A stretch of DNA of 64,000 bases from NCBI GenBank assembly GCA_000023405.1, contig CP001643.1:3550993-3614992 (forward strand), written 5' to 3'. Under the pieces are notes generated by a model that was given only the letters and a program-made list of their open reading frames with translations, was not told the DNA's origin and ran no database searches. Positions within the stretch are counted from its first letter, which is position 1; each line of letters begins with the position of its first letter. The translations under genes and the position numbers were made by a program. Below, piece by piece: positions 18,081 through 26,712 of this stretch. This DNA comes from Brachybacterium faecium DSM 4810 (GTDB lineage: Bacteria; Actinomycetota; Actinomycetes; Actinomycetales; Dermabacteraceae).

Positions 18081-19246
18081 CGGGCTCGACCGCTCCGCGC
18101 GGCACCGACGTGCTCGTGATCGGCGCAGGCGCGATCGGCGCCGCGATCAGCTGGTACTGCACGCTCCTGGGGCTGTCCGTGCGGGTCGTGGACCGCGGTG
18201 CCCCGGGCGGCGGGACCAGCTCCCGCTGCGAGGGCAACATCCTGGTCTCCGACAAGGAGCGCGGCCCCGAGCTGGACCTCGCCCGCTACTCGCTCGGGCT
18301 GTGGCACGGCGAGCTCGCCGAGCACGGCCGGCGCTGGGAGCTCGAGCGCAAGGGCGGGATCATCGTCGCCTCCCGCGAGAGCAGCCTGGCCTCCCTGCGC
18401 CGGGCGCTGGCGGCCCAGCGCGAGCACGGCATCGAGGTGCAGGAGCTCGACGCGGCGGAGCTGGCCTCGCTCGAGCCGTACGCCTCCCCCGAGGCCGTCG
18501 GCGCGGCCCTCTATCCCGACGACTCGCAGGTGATGCCGATGCTGGTGGTCGCGCACCTGCTCGCCCTGGCGCGCGACCGGGGCGCCGAGGTGCTCGAGCA
18601 CTGCGAGGTCACCGGGATGCTGCGCGAGGGCGAGCGCGTCGTCGGCGCCCGCACCACCCGCGGCGACCTGCCCGCCGGCGCGGTCGTCAACGCGGCCGGG
18701 CCCTGGGCCGCGCAGCTCGCCGCCCTCGCCGGGGTGGAGCTGCCGATCGCGCCGCGCCGCGGCTACGTGATGGTCACCGAGCCGCTGCCGCCGCGCGTGT
18801 TCCACAAGGTGTACGCCGCGGAGTACATCGACGACGTCGGCACCTCCGAGGCCTCCCTGCAGTCCTCGCCCGTCGTGGAGGGCACCCCGGCCGGCACTCT
18901 CCTGCTGGGCTCCTCCCGCGAGCAGGTCGGCTTCTCCGAGACGCTCGGCCGGGAGGCGCTGCGGCGCATCGCCCACAACGCCGCCGCGCTGTTCCCCTTC
19001 CTGCGCGAGGTGCGCGTGCTGCGGCACTACCACGGCTTCCGCCCGTACTCCCCGGATCATGTGCCCGCGATCGGCCCCGACGCGCGGGCCCCCGGGCTGT
19101 GGCACGCGAGCGGCCACGAGGGCGCCGGGATCGGGCTGAGCGTGGGCACCGGGAAGCTCCTCGCCCAGGCCCTCGCCGGGGACCGCCCCGATCTCGACCT
19201 CTCCCCCTTCGACCCCTCCCGCTTCGGCCCGGGAGGCACCGCATGA
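18077..19246 (+). CDS. FAD-dependent oxidoreductase, D-hydroxyproline dehydrogenase catalytic (beta-type) subunit
   Basis: The 389-residue protein is of the DAO/glycine-oxidase type, with the FAD-binding motif VLVIGAGAIGAAISWYCTLLG (residues about 11-31), the RGAPGGGTSSRCEGNIL segment and the C-terminal GLWHASGHEGAGIGLSVGTGKLLAQ. In pseudomonads a multi-subunit D-hydroxyproline dehydrogenase combines such a subunit with a small [2Fe-2S] protein and a larger FAD/BFD subunit, and all three occur here in one overlapping set. It would oxidise cis-4-hydroxy-D-proline to 1-pyrroline-4-hydroxy-2-carboxylate. Overlaps of four bases at both ends indicate translational coupling. Confidence 0.82.
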   Translation: MTGSTAPRGTDVLVIGAGAIGAAISWYCTLLGLSVRVVDRGAPGGGTSSRCEGNILVSDKERGPELDLARYSLGLWHGELAEHGRRWELERKGGIIVASRESSLASLRRALAAQREHGIEVQELDAAELASLEPYASPEAVGAALYPDDSQVMPMLVVAHLLALARDRGAEVLEHCEVTGMLREGERVVGARTTRGDLPAGAVVNAAGPWAAQLAALAGVELPIAPRRGYVMVTEPLPPRVFHKVYAAEYIDDVGTSEASLQSSPVVEGTPAGTLLLGSSREQVGFSETLGREALRRIAHNAAALFPFLREVRVLRHYHGFRPYSPDHVPAIGPDARAPGLWHASGHEGAGIGLSVGTGKLLAQALAGDRPDLDLSPFDPSRFGPGGTA

Positions 19247-19506
19247 GCGACACCGTGCGTCTCGTGGTCGACGGCGTGGAGCGGAGCGTGCCCGCCCGCC
19301 GCACCGTCGCGGCCGCCCTGATGCTCGAGGGCGGGGAGCCCGGCTGGCGCACCACCCGCCGCCGCAGCGCCCCGCGCGGCGCCTTCTGCGGCATCGGGGT
19401 CTGCTTCGACTGCCTGGCCACGGTGGACGGACGGCGCGGCCAGCGCACCTGCCTGGTCGAGGTCGCCGAGGGGATGGACGTGCGGACGGGGGCGGACGAT
19501 GAGTGA
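19243..19506 (+). CDS. (2Fe-2S)-binding small subunit of D-hydroxyproline dehydrogenase
   Basis: The 87-residue protein has the ferredoxin-like cysteine pattern of small oxidase subunits: GAFCGIGVCFDCLATVDG..RTC, where the four cysteines bind one [2Fe-2S] cluster. It begins with a short strand pair (VRLVVDGVERSVPARRTVAAALM), as in the sarcosine/opine-oxidase gamma-type subunits. It starts on ATGA overlapping the catalytic subunit and its end overlaps the next gene by eight bases. It would pass electrons between the two flavin subunits. Confidence 0.82.
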   Translation: MSDTVRLVVDGVERSVPARRTVAAALMLEGGEPGWRTTRRRSAPRGAFCGIGVCFDCLATVDGRRGQRTCLVEVAEGMDVRTGADDE

Positions 19507-20965
19507 GCCCCGCGCCGCCGTGGTCGTCATCGGTGCCGGCCCCGCCGGGCTGGCCGCCGCCGTCGAGGCCTCCCGCCTCACCGACCAGGTGGTGCTGATC
19601 GACGCGGGCCCCCGCCCGGGCGGGCAGTTCTGGCGCCACGGCGCGGCGGACGCTCTGCCCGGAGCCCCCGCCCCGCGCTGGCATCACGGCTGGTCCACCT
19701 TCGCCGCCCTGCACGCGGACGTGCGGGCCGCGAGCGGCGCGGGACGGCTGCGCCTGCTGGCCTCCACCCAGGTCCACGCCGTCGACGTCCGGGCCGACGG
19801 CCGCTTCGCGGTCCACCTCGCCCGCACCCCCGAGGCCGCTCCCGCCGCCCCGCCGCCGGCGGTGCTCGAGGCCGAGACGGTGGTGCTGTGCCCCGGCGCG
19901 CACGACCGCCAGCTGCCCGTGCCCGGCTGGACCCTGCCGGGCGTGATGGCCGCCGGCGGCGTCCAGGCCTTCGTCAAGGTCCAGGAGGAGGCGCCGGGCC
20001 GACGGGTGCTGCTGGCCGGGACCGGCCCGTTCCTGCTGGCGGCCGCCGCCTCGGTGCTCGAGGCCGGGGCGGAGGTGGCCGCGATCTGCGAGGCGGGCGA
20101 CCTCCGGGGCTGGGTGCCGCGCGGTCTGGCCGGGGCGCTCGTGCCCGGCAAGGGCGTCGAGGGTGCCGGATATGCCGCCGCGCTGGCCCGCCACCGGGTC
20201 CCCTACCTGCGCCGGCGGGTGGTCTCCCGGATCCACGGCGAGGACCGGGTGCGGTCGGTGGAGATCTCTCGGGCCGATCGTCGCGGGGCACCGCTGCCCG
20301 GCACCGCGCGCACGCTCGAGGACATCGATGTGGTGGGGCTCGGCTGGGGCTTCGTCCCGCAGGCCGAGCTGCTGCTGCAGACCGGCGCGGCGACCCGCCT
20401 GGACGTGGACGGCTCCCTGGTGGGCGTGGTCGACACCGACCAGGCCGCGAGCGTGCCGGGACTGTTCCTCGCCGGGGAGATCACGGGCGTGACCGGGGCG
20501 GGCGGGGCGGTGGCCGAGGGGCGCATCGCGGGCCTCGCCGCCGCGGCGCGGCACGTCGGCCGCTCGCCCGGGCCGTCCCTCCGCGTCCGCGCCGATCGCG
20601 CCCGCCACCGGCTCTTCGCCCGCGCCATGCACCACGCCCATCCGGTGCCGGAGGGCTGGGCCGACGCGGTCGAGGCGGCCACCGTGGTGTGCCGCTGCGA
20701 GGAGGTCACCCTCGACGAGGTCCGCACCGCGCGCGAGGAGCTGCACGCGAGGGATCCGCGCTCCCTCAAGGGCGTCACCCGCGCCGGGATGGGGATGTGC
20801 CAGGGCCGGATCTGCGGCGCCGCCATGCTCTGCCTGGGCAGCGACGAGAGCACCCGCCACGACGCGGCCCGCGCCGCCGCGCGACGCCCCCTCGCCCTCC
20901 CCCTGACCGTCGGCGCCCTCGCCGAGACCCCCGACCACCATCCACGACGAGAGGACCACCCATGA
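19499..20965 (+). CDS. FAD/NAD-type oxidoreductase with C-terminal BFD-like [2Fe-2S] domain, D-hydroxyproline dehydrogenase alpha-type subunit
   Basis: The 488-residue protein has an N-terminal dinucleotide fold (AVVVIGAGPAGLAAAVEASRL), a second one near residue 160 (RVLLAGTGPFLLAAAASVLEAGAEV), GLFLAGEITGVTGAGGAVAEGRIAGL as the FAD-end motif, and a C-terminal cysteine cluster VCRCEEVTLDEV...GMGMCQGRICG that matches BFD/NirB-type [2Fe-2S] domains. This is the layout of HcnB/OoxA-type subunits. It would accept electrons in the D-hydroxyproline dehydrogenase complex and pass them to the respiratory chain. The stop overlaps the aldehyde dehydrogenase start (ATGA). Confidence 0.85.
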   Translation: MSEPRAAVVVIGAGPAGLAAAVEASRLTDQVVLIDAGPRPGGQFWRHGAADALPGAPAPRWHHGWSTFAALHADVRAASGAGRLRLLASTQVHAVDVRADGRFAVHLARTPEAAPAAPPPAVLEAETVVLCPGAHDRQLPVPGWTLPGVMAAGGVQAFVKVQEEAPGRRVLLAGTGPFLLAAAASVLEAGAEVAAICEAGDLRGWVPRGLAGALVPGKGVEGAGYAAALARHRVPYLRRRVVSRIHGEDRVRSVEISRADRRGAPLPGTARTLEDIDVVGLGWGFVPQAELLLQTGAATRLDVDGSLVGVVDTDQAASVPGLFLAGEITGVTGAGGAVAEGRIAGLAAAARHVGRSPGPSLRVRADRARHRLFARAMHHAHPVPEGWADAVEAATVVCRCEEVTLDEVRTAREELHARDPRSLKGVTRAGMGMCQGRICGAAMLCLGSDESTRHDAARAAARRPLALPLTVGALAETPDHHPRREDHP

Positions 20966-22437
20966 CCACCGCGCTCCCCGACCCCGTCCGCACCCTCGCC
21001 TACCTCGACGGCGGCTTCGTGCCCGCCGTCTCCGGCGCGACCTTCGAGAGCATCGACCCGGCCACCGGCCGGAAGCTCGCCGACATCGCCGCGTGCGATG
21101 CGCAGGACGTCGACCGCGCCGTCGCCTCCGCGCGCGCCGCGTTCGACTCCGGCGTCTGGAGCCGCATGCACCCCTCCGAGCGCCGCGAGATCCTGCTGCG
21201 CCTGGTCGCGCTGCTCGAGGAGAACCTCGAGGACCTCGCGCTCACGGAGGCGATCGACGCCGGCAAGCCGCTCACCGACTGCCGCGAGTTCGACCTGCCG
21301 GACACGATCACCTCGATCCGCTGGTACGCGGAGGCGGCCGACAAGCTCTTCGGGAAGACCGCGCCCGCGGGCGACGGCGCCCTGGGCATGATCGTCCACG
21401 AACCGATCGGCGTGGTCGGTGCGGTGCTGCCGTGGAACTTCCCGCTGGCCATGCTCGCCTGGAAGCTGGGCCCGGCCCTCGCCGCGGGCAACTCCGTGGT
21501 GGTGAAGCCGCCGGAGCTGACCTCGCTGACCACGCTGCGCTTCGCGGAGCTCGCCACCGAGGCGGGCCTGCCCGACGGCGTGCTCAACGTGGTGCCGGGC
21601 CTCGGCCATGTGGCCGGGAAGGCGCTGGGCCTGCACGGCGACGTGGACGTCATCTCCTTCACCGGCTCGAACGAGGTGGGCCGCGAGTTCCTGCGCTACT
21701 CCGCCGAGTCCAACCTCAAGAAGATCGTGCTCGAGCTGGGCGGCAAGGCGCCCCAGATCGTCACGGCCGACAACGCGGACCGTCTCGCCCTGGTCGCCGA
21801 GGACCTCGCGGAGGCGGCGTTCGGCAACATGGGCCAGAACTGCACCGCGGGGTCGCGGATCCTGGTCGACGCCGCGCTCTTCGAGGATTTCGTGGACGAG
21901 CTCGTCACGGCGACGGAGAGGTTCGTGGTCGGCGACCCGCTGGATCCCGCCACCACGATCGGCGCCCTGGTCGAGGAAGCTGCCCTCGAGCGCGTGGTGC
22001 GGTACGTCGACGAGGCGGTGGCCGACGGCGCCCGCGTGCGCACAGGCGGGGCACGGGTGCGCGAGGACTCCGGCGGCTGGTTCTACCCGCCCACCGTCGT
22101 CACCGATGTGCGGGAGGACATGGCGATCGCACGCGAGGAGATCTTCGGCCCGGTCGTGGTGGTGCTGCCCGTCGACGGTCTCGAGGACGCGATCCGCCTC
22201 GCCAACGACACCCCCTACGGCCTCGCCGCGACGATCTGGTCCCGCGACATCGACGACGCCCTCACCGCCGCGCGCGCCGTCCGCGCCGGGACCGTCGCGA
22301 TCAACGGCTACTCCGAGGGCGACATCACCACGCCCTTCGGCGGGTACAAGGAGTCCGGCTTCGGCGGCCGCGACAACGGCCTCGAGGCGTTCGCGCAGTA
22401 CACCGAGACCAAGACCATCTGGATCACCCTGCGCTGA
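20962..22437 (+). CDS. Aldehyde dehydrogenase, likely 2-oxoglutarate semialdehyde dehydrogenase
   Basis: The 491-residue NAD(P)-dependent aldehyde dehydrogenase has LPWNFPLAMLAWKLGPALAAGN, SFTGSNEVG, the general base in LELGGK (Glu258) and the nucleophile Cys294 in GNMGQNCTAGSR, plus EEIFGPVVVV near the end. Sequence alone resembles the broad PuuC/betaine-aldehyde group, so the substrate is taken from context: the last step of trans-4-hydroxyproline breakdown oxidises 2-oxoglutarate semialdehyde to 2-oxoglutarate. It overlaps the previous gene by four bases, and the DapA-family deaminase follows after 30 bases. Confidence 0.82.
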   Translation: MTTALPDPVRTLAYLDGGFVPAVSGATFESIDPATGRKLADIAACDAQDVDRAVASARAAFDSGVWSRMHPSERREILLRLVALLEENLEDLALTEAIDAGKPLTDCREFDLPDTITSIRWYAEAADKLFGKTAPAGDGALGMIVHEPIGVVGAVLPWNFPLAMLAWKLGPALAAGNSVVVKPPELTSLTTLRFAELATEAGLPDGVLNVVPGLGHVAGKALGLHGDVDVISFTGSNEVGREFLRYSAESNLKKIVLELGGKAPQIVTADNADRLALVAEDLAEAAFGNMGQNCTAGSRILVDAALFEDFVDELVTATERFVVGDPLDPATTIGALVEEAALERVVRYVDEAVADGARVRTGGARVREDSGGWFYPPTVVTDVREDMAIAREEIFGPVVVVLPVDGLEDAIRLANDTPYGLAATIWSRDIDDALTAARAVRAGTVAINGYSEGDITTPFGGYKESGFGGRDNGLEAFAQYTETKTIWITLR

Positions 22438-22467
22438 CCGGCGCCCCCGACCGAGAGGACCTCTTCC

Positions 22468-23346
22468 ATGACCGACACCCCGATGCGCGGCGTCTTCGCC
22501 GTCTCGACCACGCCCTTCACCCCGGTGGGCGCGCAGGATCTGGACATCTGCGGCCGGAGCGTCGAGCGGGTGCTCGAGGCGGGCGTCGACGGCATCCTCG
22601 CCCTCGGCGCCACCGGCGAGGCGCTCGCCCTCGAGGACCACGAGCGCGAGGCCCAGGTCCGCCACCTCGTCGAGGTCGTGGACGGCCGTGTGCCGGTGGT
22701 CGTCGGCTGCATGGCGTACCGCCCGCAGGCGGTGTCGACGATGATCGCCCGCGCCGCACGGTGGGGCGCCTCCGCCGCGATGGTCACGCCCTCGTTCTAC
22801 GGCGGGCTCTCCGCGACCGATGCGGTCGCCGCGCTCTCCCCGGTCGTGGAGCGCTCGGAGCTGCCGGTGATGGTCTACAACAATCCGCACTCGACCGGCG
22901 TGGACCTGCTGCCCGAGGATCTCGTCCCGCTGCTGGAGCACGAGGCGATGTGGAGCGTGAAGGAGACCTCGGGCGCCGCGACCCGCGTGCGCGAGCTGCG
23001 CGCCCATCTCGGCACCGAGGTGGAGGTGCTCGTGGGGGCCGACGGGCTCGCCCTCGAGGGGTTCACCCAGGGCGCGAGCGGCTGGGTCGCCGCCTCGGCC
23101 TGGCTCGCACCGGCCCGCTGCGTCGAGCTCTGGCGCCGCGCCGATGCCGGGGATTGGGAGCGCGCCGTCGCGCTGTGGGACCGCCTGGCCGGGCCGCTGG
23201 GCCAGATCGAGGCCGATCCGGCGTTCATCTCGCTGATCAAGCGGTCGCTCGGCGAGCTGGGCCTCCCGCAGGGCGCGGTCCGCACACCCCTGCCGACGGC
23301 CTCGGACGAGGCCGTGCGCTCCCTGCTGTCCGCTCTCGACTCTTGA
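22468..23346 (+). CDS. DapA-family lyase, likely 1-pyrroline-4-hydroxy-2-carboxylate deaminase
   Basis: This 292-residue TIM barrel belongs to the dihydrodipicolinate synthase / N-acetylneuraminate lyase superfamily: GATGE (residues 47-51), Tyr137 in VYNNP and the Schiff-base Lys165 in WSVKETSGA. In hydroxyproline operons such a protein deaminates and dehydrates 1-pyrroline-4-hydroxy-2-carboxylate to 2-oxoglutarate semialdehyde. With the epimerase, dehydrogenase and aldehyde dehydrogenase upstream, the pathway to 2-oxoglutarate is complete. It is the last gene of the operon; no dedicated transporter is present. Confidence 0.83.
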   Translation: MTDTPMRGVFAVSTTPFTPVGAQDLDICGRSVERVLEAGVDGILALGATGEALALEDHEREAQVRHLVEVVDGRVPVVVGCMAYRPQAVSTMIARAARWGASAAMVTPSFYGGLSATDAVAALSPVVERSELPVMVYNNPHSTGVDLLPEDLVPLLEHEAMWSVKETSGAATRVRELRAHLGTEVEVLVGADGLALEGFTQGASGWVAASAWLAPARCVELWRRADAGDWERAVALWDRLAGPLGQIEADPAFISLIKRSLGELGLPQGAVRTPLPTASDEAVRSLLSALDS

Positions 23347-23436
23347 CGCTCGGGGCCAGGGAGAGCAGACTGGCACCGCACATTGTGCAACCCCCTTATG
23401 TAATCACGGTGGGGGCCCCCGGAGCGAGAGGGACCG

Positions 23437-24561
23437 ATGGCGATGCCACCCCCGAACCCCTCGGCGATGCGGCGCGCCAACGCGCGGGACTGCACGGTGG
23501 TGCTGCGTGAGGCCGAGCGTGCGCTGACCCTCGCCGAGATCGCCGCGGCCACCGGCCTCTCCCGGCCCACGGTCGATGCGGTGCTCGAGGAGCTCCAGGC
23601 GACCGGCATCGTGGTCCCCGCCCCGGCCGCGGCCTCGGGCAGCGCGGGCCGGCCCGCGCGCCGGTTCCGCTTCGCGCCCTCCGCCGCGACGGTCGCCGCG
23701 CTCGACATCGGCGCCCGCACGGTGCGCTGCATCGTCGCCGACGCGGCCGGCCGGGAGCTCGCCCGAGGAGAGGCGCCGATGCAGGGCTCCGACCCGATCG
23801 CGCCGCTCGTGCAGGCCGTGCGCGGCACCGGCCGCGCCCCGTCGGCCGTCGGCGTCGCCGTGCCCGGCATCCTCGACCCCGCCGGCCACGTCAGCCGCAG
23901 CCTCGCCGCCCCCGCCCTCGAGGGGGTGGATCTCGCCGGTGCCCTCGCGGAGCGGCTCGGTTGCCCGGTCGAGGTCGACAACGACATCAAGCTCGCGGCC
24001 CTCGCCGAGCACCATCTCGGGCCGGCCGCCGACAGCATCGTGCTGATCCAGCTCGGGCACCGCGTCTCCGTCGCCGTGATCGTGGGCGGCGCGATCCTGC
24101 AGGGCGCCCATCGCCTGGCCGGTGAGCTGGGCAGCCAGCGCGGCATGCGCTGGACCGACAGCTCCGTGCGCGGACGGCTCACCTGGTCCACGGGCGACGA
24201 CGCCCAGGAGCTCCTCGAGCGAGCCGCCGCCGGGGACCCCGGCGCCGTCCAGGAGGTCGAGGAGTTCTGTGCGCAGATCGCCCCGCGCCTGGCCACGGTG
24301 CTGCTCACCGTCGATCCCGAACGGGTCGTCGTCGGCGGCGGTCTCTCCCGCGCCGGCGAGACCCTGCTGGCCCCGCTGCGCCGCGCCGTCGGCCGGCTGC
24401 TGATGACCGAGCACGCCCCCGAGGTGGTGCCCGCCCGGCTCACCACCGACGGCGCCCTCGTGGGCGCGCTCGGCCTGGGTTTCGCGCACGGCTCCGCCCG
24501 CCTCACCGGCGTCCCCGAGGTCCCCGCCCCCTGGCATCGCTTCGATGCCGGCCTGTCCTGA
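23437..24561 (+). CDS. ROK-family transcriptional regulator / sugar kinase-like protein
   Basis: The 374-residue protein has an N-terminal winged helix-turn-helix (LTLAEIAAATGLSRPTVDAVLEELQATGIV, residues about 29-58) and a ROK domain with VAALDIGARTVRCIVAD, VGVAVPGILDP, GCPVEVDNDIKLAALAEHH and a glycine-rich RVVVGGGLSRAGE. The zinc-binding cysteine cluster CxCGxxGC expected around residue 235 in canonical ROK repressors is not seen. It likely senses a sugar or sugar phosphate and controls the isomerase and Gfo/Idh/MocA genes that follow. Upstream, GCACATTGTGC at 23378-23388 is a short palindrome that could be its site. Confidence 0.83.
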   Translation: MAMPPPNPSAMRRANARDCTVVLREAERALTLAEIAAATGLSRPTVDAVLEELQATGIVVPAPAAASGSAGRPARRFRFAPSAATVAALDIGARTVRCIVADAAGRELARGEAPMQGSDPIAPLVQAVRGTGRAPSAVGVAVPGILDPAGHVSRSLAAPALEGVDLAGALAERLGCPVEVDNDIKLAALAEHHLGPAADSIVLIQLGHRVSVAVIVGGAILQGAHRLAGELGSQRGMRWTDSSVRGRLTWSTGDDAQELLERAAAGDPGAVQEVEEFCAQIAPRLATVLLTVDPERVVVGGGLSRAGETLLAPLRRAVGRLLMTEHAPEVVPARLTTDGALVGALGLGFAHGSARLTGVPEVPAPWHRFDAGLS

Positions 24562-24592
24562 CCGCACACCACCGATCACGAAGGACCCCTCC

Positions 24593-25486
24593 ATGACCGC
24601 CGACATCACCTTCGGCTTCAGCTCCTACAGCTTCCACTCGAAGCTCTCGACCGGCGAGATGACGCTGCCGCAGGTCATCGACTGGGTGGCCGCGAGCGAG
24701 GGCGAGCATCTCGAGCTCGCCGTCCTCGGCGACGATCCGGACTCCCCGATCCCGAACATCGCCTCCGACCCGGCGTACGTGGACAGCATCCGCGCGAGCG
24801 CCGACTCCGCCGGGGTGCCGCTGACCAGCCTCGCCATCGGCGCGGACCTCTCCATCGAGGATCCCGAGGAGCTGCGCTCGCAGGTCGCGCGGGTGAAGGA
24901 GTACGTGGACCTCGCCGAGCGGCTCGGCATCACCCGGATGCGCCACGACGTGGTGCCCCATGCCGCCCAGCCCGGGGACGACACCCCGGCGTTCGAGCGG
25001 GCGCTGCCCTCGATCGTCGCGGCGAGCAAGGAGATCGCGCAGTACGCCGCGGGCCGCGGGATCACCACGAGCCTCGAGAACCACGGCTTCTTCGTGCAGG
25101 CGGCGGACAGGGTGCGGCGCATCATCCACGCGGTCGACGAGCCGAACTTCCTCACCACCCTCGACGTGGGCAACTTCGTGTGCGTCGACGAGGATCCGGC
25201 GGTGTCCGTCCCGCAGAACCTCCCCTACGCGATGGTCGTGCACTTCAAGGACTTCTACATCCGCCCGGCTGACGCCGCCCCCGGCGAGGGCTGGTTCCGC
25301 AGCCGCGGCGGCAAGCACCTGCGCGGGGCGGTGGTCGGCAACGGCGACATCGACCTGCGCGCGGTGGCCCGCGCGATCCGCGAGTCCGACTTCTCGGGCT
25401 ATGCCGCGATCGAGTTCGAGGGCTGGGAGGACTGCCTCCTGGGCTGCGAGCGCGGGATCGCGTTCGCCAAGAGCCTGTTCGCCTGA
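24593..25486 (+). CDS. Sugar phosphate isomerase/epimerase-like TIM barrel protein
   Basis: This 297-residue protein is of the AP-endonuclease-2-like (xylose isomerase-like) fold used by sugar epimerases, IolE and IolI-type enzymes. Landmarks are FGFSSYSFHSKL, ITTSLENHGFFVQ, FLTTLDVGNF, VVHFKDFYIRP and GYAAIEFEGWEDC; the Glu, Asp, His and Glu at the ends of these strands would bind the catalytic metal. ATG 24593 is chosen; an earlier frame extension overlaps the ROK gene. It lies 31 bases after the ROK gene and 35 before the Gfo/Idh/MocA gene, so a single transcript is likely. The substrate, a sugar or inositol derivative, is unknown. Confidence 0.8.
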   Translation: MTADITFGFSSYSFHSKLSTGEMTLPQVIDWVAASEGEHLELAVLGDDPDSPIPNIASDPAYVDSIRASADSAGVPLTSLAIGADLSIEDPEELRSQVARVKEYVDLAERLGITRMRHDVVPHAAQPGDDTPAFERALPSIVAASKEIAQYAAGRGITTSLENHGFFVQAADRVRRIIHAVDEPNFLTTLDVGNFVCVDEDPAVSVPQNLPYAMVVHFKDFYIRPADAAPGEGWFRSRGGKHLRGAVVGNGDIDLRAVARAIRESDFSGYAAIEFEGWEDCLLGCERGIAFAKSLFA

Positions 25487-25521
25487 CCTGTAACCCCTCA
25501 CAACCGAAGGATCTTCTCCCC

Positions 25522-26583
25522 ATGACGACATTCCGAGTCGGCGTGATCGGCGCCGGCAGCATCGCCCAGTCCCACCTCTCCGCGTACGCGGAGAACGCGG
25601 ACGTCGAGCTGATCGCAGTGGCCGACATGAACCTCGAGCGCGCCCGCGCGGTCGCCGACCAGTACGGCGCCCCGCGCGCCTACGCGGATCCGCACGAGCT
25701 GCTCGCCGATCCCGAGATCGACGGCGTCTCGATCTGCACCTGGAACAACTCCCACGCGAACTGGGCGATCGCCGCCGTCAAGGCGGGCAAGCACGTGCTC
25801 GTCGAGAAGCCGATCGCCCGCACCCTCGCCGAGGCCGAGGAGATCCAGCGGACGGTGGAGGCCAGCGACCGCGTGGTGCAGGTGGGCTTCGTGCGCCGCC
25901 ACTCCCCCAACTGCCAGGTGCTGAAGTCGTTCATCGACGCCGGCGAGCTGGGAGAGGTCTACTACGCCAAGGCCAGCTGCCTGCGCCGGGTGGGCAACCC
26001 CGGCGGCTGGTTCGCCGACAAGGAGATCTCCGGCGGCGGCCCGCTGCTGGACATCGGCATCCACGTGCTGGACCTGTGCTGGTACCTGATGGGCTCGCCG
26101 AAGGTGGTCTCCGTCAGCGGCAACACCTACGACAAGCTCGGCAGCCGCGGCAATGTCACGACGATGCCGCGCTACAAGGCGGCCGATTACGACCCGTCGA
26201 AGAACACGGTGGAGGATCTCGCCAATGCCGTGATCCGCTTCGAGAACGGCGCCTCGCTGCTGCTGGACTGCTCCTACTCGCTGCACGCCACGAAGGATTC
26301 GATCGAGGTCTCCGTGTACGGCGAGCAGGGCGGCGCCGAGCTCGAGCCGGCGCTGCACATCGCGACCGAGATGCACGATTCGGTGGTGAACATCGAGCCG
26401 CAGATCGCCTCGCGCACCTTCGAGTTCGGGGTCGGCTTCGCCCACGAGATCCAGAACTTCGTGGACACCTCCCTGGGGCGGGCCGAGTCGATCGCCCCGG
26501 CCTGGCACGGGGTGGAGATCGTCCGCATCCTCGAGGCGATCTACGAATCTGCCTCGACGGGCCGCGAGGTCGAGCTGGGCTGA
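25522..26583 (+). CDS. Gfo/Idh/MocA-family oxidoreductase
   Basis: The 353-residue NAD(P)-dependent dehydrogenase starts with FRVGVIGAGSIAQSHLSAYAEN (Rossmann fold), has the family's catalytic-lysine motif KHVLVEKPIARTLAEAE (about residues 92-108), and a C-terminal alpha/beta domain with GGPLLDIGIHVLDLCWYLMG, whose Asp and His act on the sugar ring. It is typical of inositol or sugar dehydrogenases. It forms a small cluster with the ROK regulator and the TIM-barrel isomerase, consistent with interconversion of a keto-sugar or inositol. No transporter is adjacent. Confidence 0.83.
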   Translation: MTTFRVGVIGAGSIAQSHLSAYAENADVELIAVADMNLERARAVADQYGAPRAYADPHELLADPEIDGVSICTWNNSHANWAIAAVKAGKHVLVEKPIARTLAEAEEIQRTVEASDRVVQVGFVRRHSPNCQVLKSFIDAGELGEVYYAKASCLRRVGNPGGWFADKEISGGGPLLDIGIHVLDLCWYLMGSPKVVSVSGNTYDKLGSRGNVTTMPRYKAADYDPSKNTVEDLANAVIRFENGASLLLDCSYSLHATKDSIEVSVYGEQGGAELEPALHIATEMHDSVVNIEPQIASRTFEFGVGFAHEIQNFVDTSLGRAESIAPAWHGVEIVRILEAIYESASTGREVELG

Positions 26584-26712
26584 CCGGGCTGACGCCGCGG
26601 GCCGACGAATCGGCAGGCCAGCGGGCCGGTCCCGTTGACTTCGTGATCCGCGTCACGGAGTCTGTGGGGGTCGGTCCGCGTCAGCGGGCCGCTCGAGGCA
26701 AGGAGGCCCCGC

